Positions 7,759 through 14,687 of a stretch of DNA of 19,779 nt are shown here, piece after piece. Origin of the DNA: JAQGMJ01 sp036271855 (GTDB lineage: Bacteria; Pseudomonadota; Gammaproteobacteria; Burkholderiales; JAEUOS01); NCBI GenBank assembly GCA_036271855.1, contig DATAZV010000477.1, positions 1 through 19,779 on the forward strand. Reading direction: 5' to 3'. Below the pieces are notes generated by a model. That model searched no databases and was not told the DNA's origin. It saw only the letters and a list, made by a program, of their open reading frames with translations. The position numbers and the translations under genes are program-made. Every line of letters begins with the position of its first letter. The stretch's first letter is position 1.

Positions 7759-8349
7759 TTAGTTGGCAGTAATGAGCTTGCACATATTGCGGCGCGTGTT
7801 GAAAAAAAGCGAGCGCATGCGCGCGGTCCAAGGGGTTTTTCGCGCCACCAGGCCTTGCGGGCTTTCGAAGGCGTCCGGATCGGAAAGGTCGTAGGCGGTG
7901 AGATAGCGCGGACCCTCGCCGCCAATCGCCGCGTAGCGCCGCGCGCGCAGCACGCCGGGCACGGTGACCAGGCGGGGCAGGTGTTCCTTGTCATACCACT
8001 CGTTGTATTCGCCGGCGACGTCGTCGGGGATGTCGGTATGCACCTGGTAGAGCCAGGCGGCCTCTTCGATGTCTTGCCGGCCGACGTCGCGCTGGAGGCG
8101 CAGGATCATGCGGTCCTGGTCGGCTAGCGCTTGCCAGATTTTTTGCGAGACGGGTGCGGGCGTGTTGGAGGCTGGCTCCTCAGGGCCGGAAACCTCGAAG
8201 CAGGTGAATTGCCTGGCGGCATCTTCGACGTGCTGGTAGCGCTTCTCGCGGCGCCACACCGCGCCGGCGTCTTTCAATGCGGCAAAGCCCGGCCGCTCCG
8301 ACAGGGCTTCCCGTGCCGTTCCCCAGGCCGTGACGATTTCCATCTGCAT
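7759..8349 (-). CDS. Tandem dimeric alpha-beta-barrel (EthD/DUF4286-like) protein
   Basis: 196 residues. The C-terminal half (about 98-185) has a ferredoxin-like barrel pattern with EYNEWYDKEHLPRLVTVPGV, then RYLTAYDLSDPDAF. This His-containing EWYDKEHLP motif is known from EthD-like and related small barrels in aromatic or ring-compound degradation. The N-terminal half (5-80) looks like a worn copy of the same fold: RPGF..A.VWRREKRY and RQFTCFEVSGPEE line up with VPGVLRARRY and RYLTAYDLSDPDA, but the EWYDKEHLP part is missing. The ATG at 8349 starts 11 bases after the dioxygenase stop with no strong Shine-Dalgarno, so translation is probably coupled. A longer frame continues into the dioxygenase gene but is out of register with it. 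The role is unknown; the operon suggests handling of a pathway intermediate. Confidence 0.7.
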   Translation of the reverse strand: MQMEIVTAWGTAREALSERPGFAALKDAGAVWRREKRYQHVEDAARQFTCFEVSGPEEPASNTPAPVSQKIWQALADQDRMILRLQRDVGRQDIEEAAWLYQVHTDIPDDVAGEYNEWYDKEHLPRLVTVPGVLRARRYAAIGGEGPRYLTAYDLSDPDAFESPQGLVARKTPWTARMRSLFFNTRRNMCKLITAN

Positions 8350-8360
8350 GGGGACGCGGT

Positions 8361-9257
8361 TCAATAGGCCTGCGTGCCGCGCACCGTGGTGCGGTACATC
8401 AGGCGCCGCAGCGGCAGGTCGTAGTCGAAGGTGGCTTTGTGCTGCACGGCGCAGTTGTCCCACATCAGCAGGTCGCCCGGGCGCCAGCCGTGGCGGTAGA
8501 TGAACTCGGGATTGGCGAGGTGGGCGTAGAGCTTGTTCAACAGCGCGGTGCTTTTGGCCTCGTCGATGCCGGGGATGTGGGAGGTGTGCGCCTCGTTGAC
8601 GAACAGGCCTTTTTTGCCGGTGACCGGGTGGGTGCGGACGATTGGCGTTTCCATGTCGGGCACGCGGGCCAGTTGTTCTTCCGTGGGCGCGTGTTCCTGG
8701 ATGGTGCGGCCGCCGCGGGCCTTTTCTTCCTGCTGCGCCCGGTAGTTTTTCTGCCGGTAGAAGCGGTAGGAATGGACGTTCTTCACCCCGTTGATCTCCC
8801 GCTTCATCTCTTCGGGCAGGGCCTCGTAGGCGGCGATGGTGCTGGCGAAGCCGGTGTCGCCGTAGATAATGCCGTCTGCTTCCGGCACTTCGATGGAGTA
8901 GAGCGCGGAAAGCATGCTGGGCTGGCGCGCATAGGAGAGGTCGCTGTGCCAGTAGCGGCCGGCGTCCTGGGAGCCGATGGCTTTGCCATTGTCGTCGAGG
9001 AGATTGGAGATGATGAGGATCTCCGGGTGCCCGGCCAGGCGGCTTTCCTTGCGCACGTGTTCTTCGAGAATGCCGAAGCGCCGGGTGAAGGCGATCTGCT
9101 GGTCCGGCGTCAGTTTCTGGTCGCGAAAGACGACGACTTCGTTGTCGAAGAATGCTTTGCTGACTTCCTCGAACTGCGCATCGCTGAGCGGTTTCGACAA
9201 ATCCACGCCCGAAATCTCGGCGCCGCAATGTTTCCCCATGCGGGTGACATTGATCAT
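8361..9257 (-). CDS. TauD/TfdA-family Fe(II)/2-oxoglutarate dioxygenase
   Basis: 298 residues, full length. Iron ligands are visible: His104 and Asp106 in YWHSDLSY and His273 in DNCAVQHKAT. Arg285 and Arg289 in RRLMYRT match the Arg pair that binds 2-oxoglutarate in TauD. The family hydroxylates a carbon next to a sulfonate, ether, sulfate ester or amine, with 2-oxoglutarate turned into succinate; the product often falls apart to an aldehyde or ketone. The start has an excellent site (AAGGAGA, 5 bases before ATG 9257). It is the first gene of the minus-strand operon and diverges from a CysB-type LysR gene. That regulator type controls taurine and sulfur use in enteric bacteria, which is weak evidence for a sulfur-containing substrate. 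Enzyme class is certain; substrate is not. Confidence 0.92.
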   Translation of the reverse strand: MINVTRMGKHCGAEISGVDLSKPLSDAQFEEVSKAFFDNEVVVFRDQKLTPDQQIAFTRRFGILEEHVRKESRLAGHPEILIISNLLDDNGKAIGSQDAGRYWHSDLSYARQPSMLSALYSIEVPEADGIIYGDTGFASTIAAYEALPEEMKREINGVKNVHSYRFYRQKNYRAQQEEKARGGRTIQEHAPTEEQLARVPDMETPIVRTHPVTGKKGLFVNEAHTSHIPGIDEAKSTALLNKLYAHLANPEFIYRHGWRPGDLLMWDNCAVQHKATFDYDLPLRRLMYRTTVRGTQAY

Positions 9258-9354
9258 TTCGTCTCCTTGAATATGGCTCTTTCCTGCTGGAGACCACAGT
9301 GTAGGGCGCGTTCGCTATACAATAAAATAATCGTTTTCAATAGCACTATTCACC
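9258..9354. promoter_or_regulatory. Divergent control region between LysR gene and dioxygenase operon
   Basis: This 97-base region is the only promoter space for both transcripts. It has an AT-rich core (9315-9350) in GC-rich surroundings and a perfect palindrome AATAG-CA-CTATT (9339-9350), 4 bases before the LysR ATG. The latter could be the regulator's own binding half or an autorepression site. For the operon, TTGAAA (complement of 9334-9339) and TATAGC are candidate hexamers but stand only about 15 bases apart. Binding sites are inferred, not proven. Confidence 0.5.
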
Positions 9355-10293
9355 ATGAACATAGAGAACCGGCTCACCCTGCGGCAACTGGCCTGCCTGC
9401 GCGAAATCCGCCGCCAGGGACTCAACATGTCGGCGGCCGCCGCCGCATTGCACACCTCCCAGCCGGGAATCACCCGGCAGATCCAGGAGATGGAAGAGGC
9501 TATCGGCATGCAGTTGCTGATCCGCCGGCGCAATCGCGTGCTGGCCTTTTCGGACCTGGGCAACGCGGTGCTGGCCATCGCCGACCGCATCCTCGACGAG
9601 CTGGAAAACATCCGGGCGCTGGTCGACGACGAGCAGGACGAGGCCGCCGGCTTCCTGACGGTGGCCACCAGCCATCTTCACGCGCGCTATACCCTGCGCG
9701 ACCCGGTGAAAAACTTCACCCGGCGCTTTCCCAAGGTGCAGCTTCGCTTGCTGCAGGCGGATGCCGACACCGTGCAGGAACTGGTGCTGAACAAGCAGGC
9801 TGAAATCGCCGTCAGTTCCGATTTTTCGCGCGACCATCCCCTGCTCACCGTCTTGCCCGGCGGGGAGATCCGGCGCAGCCTGATCATGCCGGCGGATCAT
9901 CCCCTGGCCCGGGGCAGGCGGCCGACGCTCAGGCAACTGGCCCGGTATCCGATCGTCGGCTACAACGGGCGCGCGCTCGGCGGCGCGCTGATGGAAAAAG
10001 CCTTCAGCGATGCCGGGCTATCGCCCACCTTCGTCGTCCGCGCCGCCGACGCGGACGTGATCGTGACTTATGTCGAGGACGGCCTTGGGCTGGCCATTGT
10101 TCCCAGCGTGGCCTTGCCGAAAGCCAGCGCGCGCATTTTTTCGCTGGATGCCACCTACCTGTTCCGCCCGACCTCGACCATCGTCAGCGTCAGGCGCAAC
10201 AACCACCTGCGCAGCTTCGCGGTGGAGTTCATCCGCCAGGTGGCGCCCAACTGGACGGCGCAAGGCATACGCAGCGCAATCAGGGGCGGCTGA
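9355..10293 (+). CDS. LysR-type regulator, CysB/Cbl subfamily
   Basis: 312 residues. The winged HTH at the N-terminus contains LTLRQLACLREI and LHTSQPGITRQIQEMEEAIG. The subfamily is shown by the start of the sensor domain, TVATSHLHARYTLRDPVKNF, which mirrors IATTHTQARYALP in CysB, and by VGYNGRALG. CysB and Cbl sense sulfur status (acetylserine, thiosulfate, adenylyl sulfate) and switch on sulfate and sulfonate genes; other members respond to different ligands. The gene diverges from the dioxygenase operon, the usual layout for a LysR activator and its target. The ATG at 9355 has no clear Shine-Dalgarno, so it may be weakly translated or leaderless. It converges with the RidA-like gene 32 bases downstream. 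Confidence 0.9.
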   Translation: MNIENRLTLRQLACLREIRRQGLNMSAAAAALHTSQPGITRQIQEMEEAIGMQLLIRRRNRVLAFSDLGNAVLAIADRILDELENIRALVDDEQDEAAGFLTVATSHLHARYTLRDPVKNFTRRFPKVQLRLLQADADTVQELVLNKQAEIAVSSDFSRDHPLLTVLPGGEIRRSLIMPADHPLARGRRPTLRQLARYPIVGYNGRALGGALMEKAFSDAGLSPTFVVRAADADVIVTYVEDGLGLAIVPSVALPKASARIFSLDATYLFRPTSTIVSVRRNNHLRSFAVEFIRQVAPNWTAQGIRSAIRGG

Positions 10294-10325
10294 TTGCGCG
10301 TTGATAAACGGGTGGCGGACTGCTG

Positions 10326-10769
10326 CTACTTTTTCACCGGCTGCAACACGACATCAGCTTCTATTTCAATCAGCCCGCCGTCGCGCACCAGCCCGTCGAC
10401 CTGCACCAGCGTGCTGGCGGGATAGCGTCCCGCCTCGAAATATTCGGTGCGCACGGCGTGCACGTCCTTGATCGATTCGGAGTCGATCTGCGTCACATAG
10501 ATGCGTACCCGGACGATGTCCTTCAGGGTGCCGCCCTCGCGGGTGATCGAGGCCTTGAGGTTTTCAAATACCTGGCGCGCCTGCTCGACCATGGTGCGCC
10601 CGACCAGCTTGCCGTCCTTGACGCCGGTTTTGCCGGAAACGAACAACAGGGTGTGCGAGGGCAGGTCGACGCGCACGCAGTCGGAGTAGGCCGCGCCGGG
10701 CGCGAAATCGCGCAGTGCCGCGATGCCCTGGCCGTGTACGCCGCTCACGGGGACAAAAGTGACTTCCAT
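10326..10769 (-). CDS. RidA/YjgF/UK114-family protein lacking the catalytic Arg
   Basis: 147 residues, slightly long because of an N-terminal lead (1-25) before the core. The family pattern is clear: LLFVSGKTGV (41-50), QARQVFENLKASITREGG (63-80), VRVRIYVT (87-94), YPASTLVQVDGL (116-127) and IEIEADVV (134-141). Classical RidA deaminates 2-aminoacrylate and needs Arg105 in PARSCVEV. Here the same place reads PASTLVQV, with Ser119, so it belongs to the Rid groups without that arginine and probably does not act as a simple imine deaminase. Such members often sit in catabolic operons. ATG 10769 has GGAGA 7 bases upstream. Its minus-strand transcript converges on LysR, and its start faces away from the second Bug gene. 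Confidence 0.88.
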   Translation of the reverse strand: MEVTFVPVSGVHGQGIAALRDFAPGAAYSDCVRVDLPSHTLLFVSGKTGVKDGKLVGRTMVEQARQVFENLKASITREGGTLKDIVRVRIYVTQIDSESIKDVHAVRTEYFEAGRYPASTLVQVDGLVRDGGLIEIEADVVLQPVKK

Positions 10770-10898
10770 TATTGGTCTCCAGTCATTCGGGGTTAGGCAT
10801 CATCGGCACGCGGGCAGCGATGCGCGGGCACCAATGAGGACCGATTCGCGGATTATCCACACTATCCGGGCGCAGACAAATCCGTCTTTTGCGCAATC

Positions 10899-10907
10899 TG
10901 CTATAAG
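10899..10907 (+). promoter_or_regulatory. Possible extended -10 promoter for the second Bug gene
   Basis: TGCTATAAG contains an extended -10 (TG, one base, TATAAG) about 145 bases before the Bug ATG. The -35 zone has no good hexamer. The 282-base gap 10770-11051 between the divergent RidA-like and Bug genes shows nothing else I recognise. Confidence 0.3.
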
Positions 10908-11051
10908 TTGCCGATGGGCGGCGCAGCCTGGGCCAAGTGGCGGGCTGGTGCGCATATTGCATGTCTCGTCGGCGTGTTTTGTTGATGCGCGGCTTTCGTT
11001 GCTGTTTGCGCGCCGGGTGCCCCGAACTTCTGAAGGATGTGGATTTCATTC

Positions 11052-12032
11052 ATGCGCAATAACCCCTGCTCATTCCCGCGCCGCTCGCTGTTGCTCGGCC
11101 TTCTCGGCGCCGGCGTCATTGCCGCGTCTCCCGCGCGCGCCCAGGCGGGCCGGGTGGTGCGCCTGGTGATGCCCTATGCCCCCGGCGGCACGGCGGACCC
11201 CTTCGGCCGGGCGGTGGCCGAGCGCGTCGGCGCCTTGTACGGCACCCGCATCATCGTCGACAACAAGCCGGGCGGCGGCACCACCATAGGCACCTTGTCG
11301 GCCCTGGCGGCGCCGGCGGACGGCCAGACCCTGCTGCTGGCGGCTTCGAGTTTCGCGATCCAGCCGCTGCTGTTCCAGAAGGCGCCTTACGAGGTGAAGG
11401 ATTTTGCGCCGCTGGTGCTGCTGGGGAGAAACCCCCATGTGCTGATCGTCAACCGGGATGTGCCGGTTGCCAATTTCACCGAGTTCCTGGCCTGGGCGAA
11501 AAAGAACAGCGAGACGGCGGCCTACGCTTCGTTCGGCACGGGTTCGTCAAACCACCTCGGCTTCGAGTTGCTGAAAAAGGAAGCCGGGTTCGGCATGATC
11601 CACGTGCCCTACAAGGGCGGCGGCCCCTCGACACAGGACCTGGTGGGCGGGCAGGTTTCCGCGATGCTCGCCGACCTGCCGACGGTGGTTGCGCTGATCA
11701 AGGCGGGGCGCGTGCGCGCGCTCGCCCTGGGGGCGGCGCACCGCGACCCCTCGGTGCCGGAGGTGCCCACCTTTACCGAGGCCGGCCTGGCGGGTTTCCA
11801 GTCGTACTCCTGGTATGGCCTGGTGGTGCGCGCGGGCACGCCGGCCGACGCCATCAAGACGCTGAATACGCAGATCAACGGCGCCCTGGCGGACCCTGGC
11901 CTCAAGTCAAACATGCAGGGCCTGGGGCTGGAAATCATCGGCGGCTCCGCCGAAGTTTTCCAGCATCATCTCGAGACCGAGGGAAAAAGATTCCGCGACG
12001 CCGTGCAGTTTGCCGGCATCAAACCCGAATGA
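11052..12032 (+). CDS. Bug/TctC-family binding protein, Tat-like signal
   Basis: 326 residues. The signal peptide MRNNPCSFPRRSLLLGLLGA has a twin-arginine (PRRSLLL) like Tat substrates, with likely cleavage after ARA. The mature part opens RVVRLVMPYAPGGTADPFGR, the Bug signature, and has HVPYKGGGPSTQDLVGGQV and EVPTFTEAGLAGF. It is a paralogue of the protein at 6754-7719 with clearly different sequence, so it likely binds another carboxylate. Two starts are possible: ATG 11052, which opens the signal peptide cleanly, and ATG 11037, which overlaps the GAAGGA site. I chose 11052 although the site then stands about 15 bases away. The stop at 12032 overlaps a possible upstream start (12029) of the next gene, so the two are probably one transcription unit. 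Confidence 0.9.
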   Translation: MRNNPCSFPRRSLLLGLLGAGVIAASPARAQAGRVVRLVMPYAPGGTADPFGRAVAERVGALYGTRIIVDNKPGGGTTIGTLSALAAPADGQTLLLAASSFAIQPLLFQKAPYEVKDFAPLVLLGRNPHVLIVNRDVPVANFTEFLAWAKKNSETAAYASFGTGSSNHLGFELLKKEAGFGMIHVPYKGGGPSTQDLVGGQVSAMLADLPTVVALIKAGRVRALALGAAHRDPSVPEVPTFTEAGLAGFQSYSWYGLVVRAGTPADAIKTLNTQINGALADPGLKSNMQGLGLEIIGGSAEVFQHHLETEGKRFRDAVQFAGIKPE

Positions 12033-12049
12033 GCCCTGGAGCCTTTCCC

Positions 12050-13204
12050 ATGACCCTCTCTTTGTTGCGCAGGCTGGCCGCCGACGCGCTGGCGTTCGCG
12101 GCCCTGGCGCTTGCCCCGGCCGCGCAGGCGCAGGCCCTGCACCCGTTGCCGCCCGGCTTTCTCGCCACGCTGAACGCCATCGACAGCTCGGCCGACGAGA
12201 TGGCCATTTCGGTGACGGCAATCAAGAACGCGGACCTGACGTATTCGATGTTTTCCCGGCATCGCGCCGAGGAGGCGATCGCGCGGGTGGAGAAGCAGGT
12301 GCCGCTGCTGAAGGCGCAGACGGCGGAGCTGCGGCGCGAGGAGTCGCTGCGGGTGCTGCTGTCGATGCGCGCGGCGTTTTCGGAGGCGCAGCGCAGTATC
12401 GGCGCCATCTCCGACACCCTGCACGGCGTGACGGTGCGCACGCCGGTGCAGGCCGATACGCTGGACAAGCTGCTGGAGCGCCTGGACGGCGCCAGCGCCC
12501 GCCTGGACGCGGCGCTGAAACAGTTCGACAGCGGGGCGGTGGCACTGGCGGAGCGGGCGACGTCTGCCCCTGCCCCTGCACAGGCGCAGGCGCCGGCCGC
12601 AGCCGTGCCGGCGCAAGTGGGGGCGCCGGGCGCACCTGCCCTGGCACAAGCGCAGGTATCGGCCTCGCCCATGGGCGCGCAGGCAGCAGCCTCGCCCGCT
12701 TCCGTGCCGGCGCCGGGCGCACCAGTGCAGGGACCAGCCTCACCGGCGCCCGCGCAGGCGCCAGGGCTGCGCCCGCTGCCGCCGGGCTTTCTCGCCACGC
12801 TGGGTGCCATCGATAAGTCTTCCGACGAGATGACCAACTCGGTGACGGCGGTGAAAAATGCGGACCTGACGTATTCGATATTTTCCCAGCGCCGCGTGAC
12901 GGCGGTGATGGCGCGGATGGACAAGGAGCTGCCGCTGCTGAAGGCGCGGACGGCCGAAATGCGGCGCGAGGAGTCGCTGGGGGTGCTGCTGTCGATGCGC
13001 ACGGCCTTCTCCGATGCGCAGCGCAACATCGGCTCGGTTTCCGACATCCTGCACAACGTCACAGTGCGCAGCCAGGCGCAGGCGGACGCGCTCGACCGCC
13101 TGCTCGAACAACTGGACGGCGCCAGCGCCCACCTGGACGCGGCGCTCAAGCAGTTCGATGCCGCGGCGCTGGCGATGATAGAGGGGCTGGACCGGCGCAG
13201 GTAG
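12050..13204 (+). CDS. Secreted protein of two near-identical 139-residue helical units
   Basis: 384 residues: a signal peptide (MTLSLLRRLAADALAFAALA, cut near AQA), unit 1 (residues 30-168), a linker of about 70 residues almost wholly Ala, Pro, Gln, Gly, Ser and Val, and unit 2 (240-378). By hand count the units share 98 of 139 residues without a gap. Both keep PLPPGFLATL, KNADLTYS, PLLKA, RREESL, LLSMR and LDGAS, and look all-helical with coiled-coil character. I know no family with this unit and assign no function. ATG 12050 is chosen because GGAG lies 8 bases upstream and the signal peptide starts at once; the earlier in-frame ATG 12029 overlaps the Bug stop. Pairing with a Bug receptor suggests an envelope role, which is inference. 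It converges with the DUF2798 gene. Confidence 0.8.
   Translation: MTLSLLRRLAADALAFAALALAPAAQAQALHPLPPGFLATLNAIDSSADEMAISVTAIKNADLTYSMFSRHRAEEAIARVEKQVPLLKAQTAELRREESLRVLLSMRAAFSEAQRSIGAISDTLHGVTVRTPVQADTLDKLLERLDGASARLDAALKQFDSGAVALAERATSAPAPAQAQAPAAAVPAQVGAPGAPALAQAQVSASPMGAQAAASPASVPAPGAPVQGPASPAPAQAPGLRPLPPGFLATLGAIDKSSDEMTNSVTAVKNADLTYSIFSQRRVTAVMARMDKELPLLKARTAEMRREESLGVLLSMRTAFSDAQRNIGSVSDILHNVTVRSQAQADALDRLLEQLDGASAHLDAALKQFDAAALAMIEGLDRRR
12137..13183 (+). repeat. Intragenic direct duplication, two 417-base units
   Basis: Unit 1 is 12137-12553 and unit 2 is 12767-13183, in the same frame and 630 bases apart. Long identical DNA runs remain, for example around CTGGACGGCGCCAGCGCCC (19 bases) near the ends of both units. 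The protein identity (98/139) shows the copies have diverged for some time. The 213-base spacer codes for the Ala/Pro-rich linker. Confidence 0.9.
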
Positions 13205-13230
13205 GCCTGGCCGCCGCCTGGCCTGCCGGC

Positions 13231-13258
13231 GAACTCAGTCTTATGTGAACTCAGTCTT
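13231..13258. repeat. 12-base direct repeat at the stop codon of the DUF2798 gene
   Basis: GAACTCAGTCTT occurs at 13231-13242 and 13247-13258, 16 bases apart. The second copy contains the complement of the DUF2798 gene's TGA, and the first gives the same stop just downstream. It may be a small duplication left by slippage. Confidence 0.7.
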
Positions 13259-13478
13259 TCGCAACCAACGCGCCGACCAGGCGCCGCGCCAGGGGCGCCA
13301 CCACCAGGACAACCGGAAACGCCAGGCCCCAGGCCATCAGCCAGGAGCGCACCCACAAGCCGGTGAAGTCGTGGATCAGGCCGGCGGCGCTGTAGGTGGC
13401 GATGCCGGAGATCAACAGCGACATGTTGCCCGAGAGGATCACGGCGAAAAGCACCGGGGCGAATTTTTTCGGGATCAT
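13251..13478 (-). CDS. DUF2798-family small membrane protein
   Basis: 75 residues with two hydrophobic helices: VLFAVILSGNMSLLISGI (about 9-26) and LMAWGLAFPVVLVVAPLA (about 47-64), followed by a basic RRLVGALVAK tail. The pattern GLWVRSWLMAWGLAFPVVLVVAPLARRLV is typical of DUF2798 proteins (shown here only to identify the family; function unknown). Its ATG overlaps the stop of the flavodoxin-like gene by ATGA (13475-13478), so translation is coupled. It is the last gene of the MerR-controlled operon. A longer open frame upstream lies within the flavodoxin gene and is a shadow. Confidence 0.8.
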   Translation of the reverse strand: MIPKKFAPVLFAVILSGNMSLLISGIATYSAAGLIHDFTGLWVRSWLMAWGLAFPVVLVVAPLARRLVGALVAKD

Positions 13479-14074
13479 GGGGCCATCTCCATCTCCACCC
13501 GCTGCTGCGCGCCGCAGTGCAGGCGCTGCAATGTTTCGGCGAAGTTTTTGCCGAACATGCGCGCTGTCTTGATGTCGCCCTTGACGAAGGCGTCCGCCGC
13601 GGCGCCATGGCCGGCCTGCGCCATCAGGCCGGACCAGGAGCCGAGGCGGTTGGCCGCTTCGTCGTACGGCACGCCGGCGTGCTGTTCCGGCAGGATCGGG
13701 TTGCCGGCCCAGAGCATGCCGTGCTGCATGCTGAAGACGAACAGCGACAGCAGCGTCGATTGCTTGTCGCCCGAGGGCAGGGAGGAGACGGTGAAGCCGG
13801 CGGCCAGCCGGCCCTTGAGTTGCTGGGTGCGCCACAGGCGACCGGTGGCGTCCATGAAAGCTTTGAAGGGGGCGGATACGCCGCCCATGTAAGTCGGGGA
13901 GCCGAAGATGAAGCCATCGTATTGCAGCAGTTCATCGGGGGCGCCGGCCAGGTCGCGGGCCTGCAGCAGCCCGGCCTCGATGCCGGCGACGCTGTTGGCG
14001 CCTTCGAGTACATGGCCGGCAATGTGCGCGGTGTGGCCGTGGCCGCTGTAATAGATGACGGCAAGCTTGTTCAT
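13475..14074 (-). CDS. Flavodoxin-like NAD(P)H:quinone oxidoreductase (WrbA-type)
   Basis: 199 residues with the flavodoxin fold. The FMN phosphate loop is YYSGHGHTAHIA (8-19); the isoalloxazine loop is FGSPTYMGGVSAPFKAFMD, followed by GRLWRTQQLKGRLAAGFTVS, in the same order as in WrbA. Such enzymes reduce quinones by two electrons and protect against oxidative or electrophile stress. ATG 14074 has GGAGA with good spacing. It lies 38 bases after the DUF2938 gene and overlaps DUF2798, so it is the middle gene of a three-gene operon under the MerR promoter. The family is sure; the natural substrate is not. Confidence 0.88.
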   Translation of the reverse strand: MNKLAVIYYSGHGHTAHIAGHVLEGANSVAGIEAGLLQARDLAGAPDELLQYDGFIFGSPTYMGGVSAPFKAFMDATGRLWRTQQLKGRLAAGFTVSSLPSGDKQSTLLSLFVFSMQHGMLWAGNPILPEQHAGVPYDEAANRLGSWSGLMAQAGHGAAADAFVKGDIKTARMFGKNFAETLQRLHCGAQQRVEMEMAP

Positions 14075-14112
14075 TTTATTTCTCCAGTGAATGATTTCGT
14101 ACGACGCCGGGT

Positions 14113-14604
14113 TCAGCGCGCAATCGCGGCGATCAGCAGGGCCGAGAGGTAAAGCCCGAGGCCGAACACGCTGTGGTTGGCCAGGCTTCTGAGGCTGTTC
14201 TTCAGCGGCGCCGGGGTCTTCGATGCGGCGAAGCCCGCGCCCATTGCCGGCTGCATGACGAACAGGGGCATGACCACCGTGCACAGCCCCAGGGCAAGCG
14301 CCGGCAGCAGCGTCGGGCTGCGCGCCCAGTCGATGCCGCGAATGCCGATGAGCAGCGCCGCGAAGGCGACGCCGACGGCGTAGTGGGTAAGCCAGCCCAG
14401 CGGCAGTTCGCCGCGGATCGGCGCGGCGCGGGCGATGGCGGCATGGGCCAGCCGGCCGCGGAACAGGTGGCCGACCCAGCGGCCGATGAAGGCGAAGCTC
14501 TGCGTCTTCACGCCCGCGCGCTGCAGCAAAGCCAGCCACAGGTCCATGACGGCGGTGGCGCCGACGCCGATAAACACGACCAGGACGATGTCTTGCGGTT
14601 TCAT
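14113..14604 (-). CDS. DUF2938-family membrane protein
   Basis: 163 residues with about four hydrophobic helices: VLVVFIGVGATAVMDLWLAL (about 6-25), the segment WLTHYAVGVAFAALLIGI, LLPALALGLCTVVMPLFVMQ and FGLGLYLSALLIAAIA. The conserved pieces GATAVMDLW, GRWVGHLFRG, LTHYAVGVAFA and PAMGAGFAASKTP fit DUF2938, whose function is unknown. ATG 14604 is chosen over 14616 because GGAGG stands 6 bases upstream. It is the first gene after the MerR-type promoter, about 40 bases from the -10. Confidence 0.82.
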   Translation of the reverse strand: MKPQDIVLVVFIGVGATAVMDLWLALLQRAGVKTQSFAFIGRWVGHLFRGRLAHAAIARAAPIRGELPLGWLTHYAVGVAFAALLIGIRGIDWARSPTLLPALALGLCTVVMPLFVMQPAMGAGFAASKTPAPLKNSLRSLANHSVFGLGLYLSALLIAAIAR

Positions 14605-14646
14605 AAGAGCCTCCAATCAGGTTGACGGATGAATGCGAATGGAGCC

Positions 14647-14677
14647 ACTATAGAAGTTCAAGTGAACTTGAGGTCAA
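14647..14677 (-). promoter_or_regulatory. MerR-type promoter with 19-base spacer and operator dyad
   Basis: On the minus strand, TTGACC (complement of 14672-14677) and TATAGT (complement of 14647-14652) are near-consensus hexamers 19 bases apart. That spacer is two bases too long for sigma70 alone, as in MerR, SoxR and CueR promoters, where the regulator twists the DNA. The spacer holds the dyad AAGTTCA-AG-TGAACTT (14654-14669). The promoter reads into DUF2938, flavodoxin and DUF2798. The MerR gene starts only 10 bases from the -35, so bound regulator would also cover its own upstream region. Confidence 0.85.
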
Positions 14678-14687
14678 GGGGGTTTTC

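Noticed and set aside
6586..8127. 513-residue plus-strand open frame over the Bug and barrel genes
   Set aside because: It crosses two convincing minus-strand genes and a gap, has low-complexity composition and no ribosome site.
7759..9297. 512-residue minus-strand frame covering barrel and dioxygenase genes
   Set aside because: Only the last 196 residues are protein-like; the rest is the dioxygenase gene read out of frame.
12019..13608. 529-residue minus-strand frame opposite the duplicated secreted protein
   Set aside because: It mirrors the duplication, is Ser/Arg/Ala-rich, and has no motif. The plus frame has a signal peptide and a ribosome site.
13475..14539. 354-residue minus-strand frame extending the flavodoxin gene upstream
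   Set aside because: The extension is DUF2938 read out of frame; ATG 14074 has a good ribosome site and starts the flavodoxin fold exactly.
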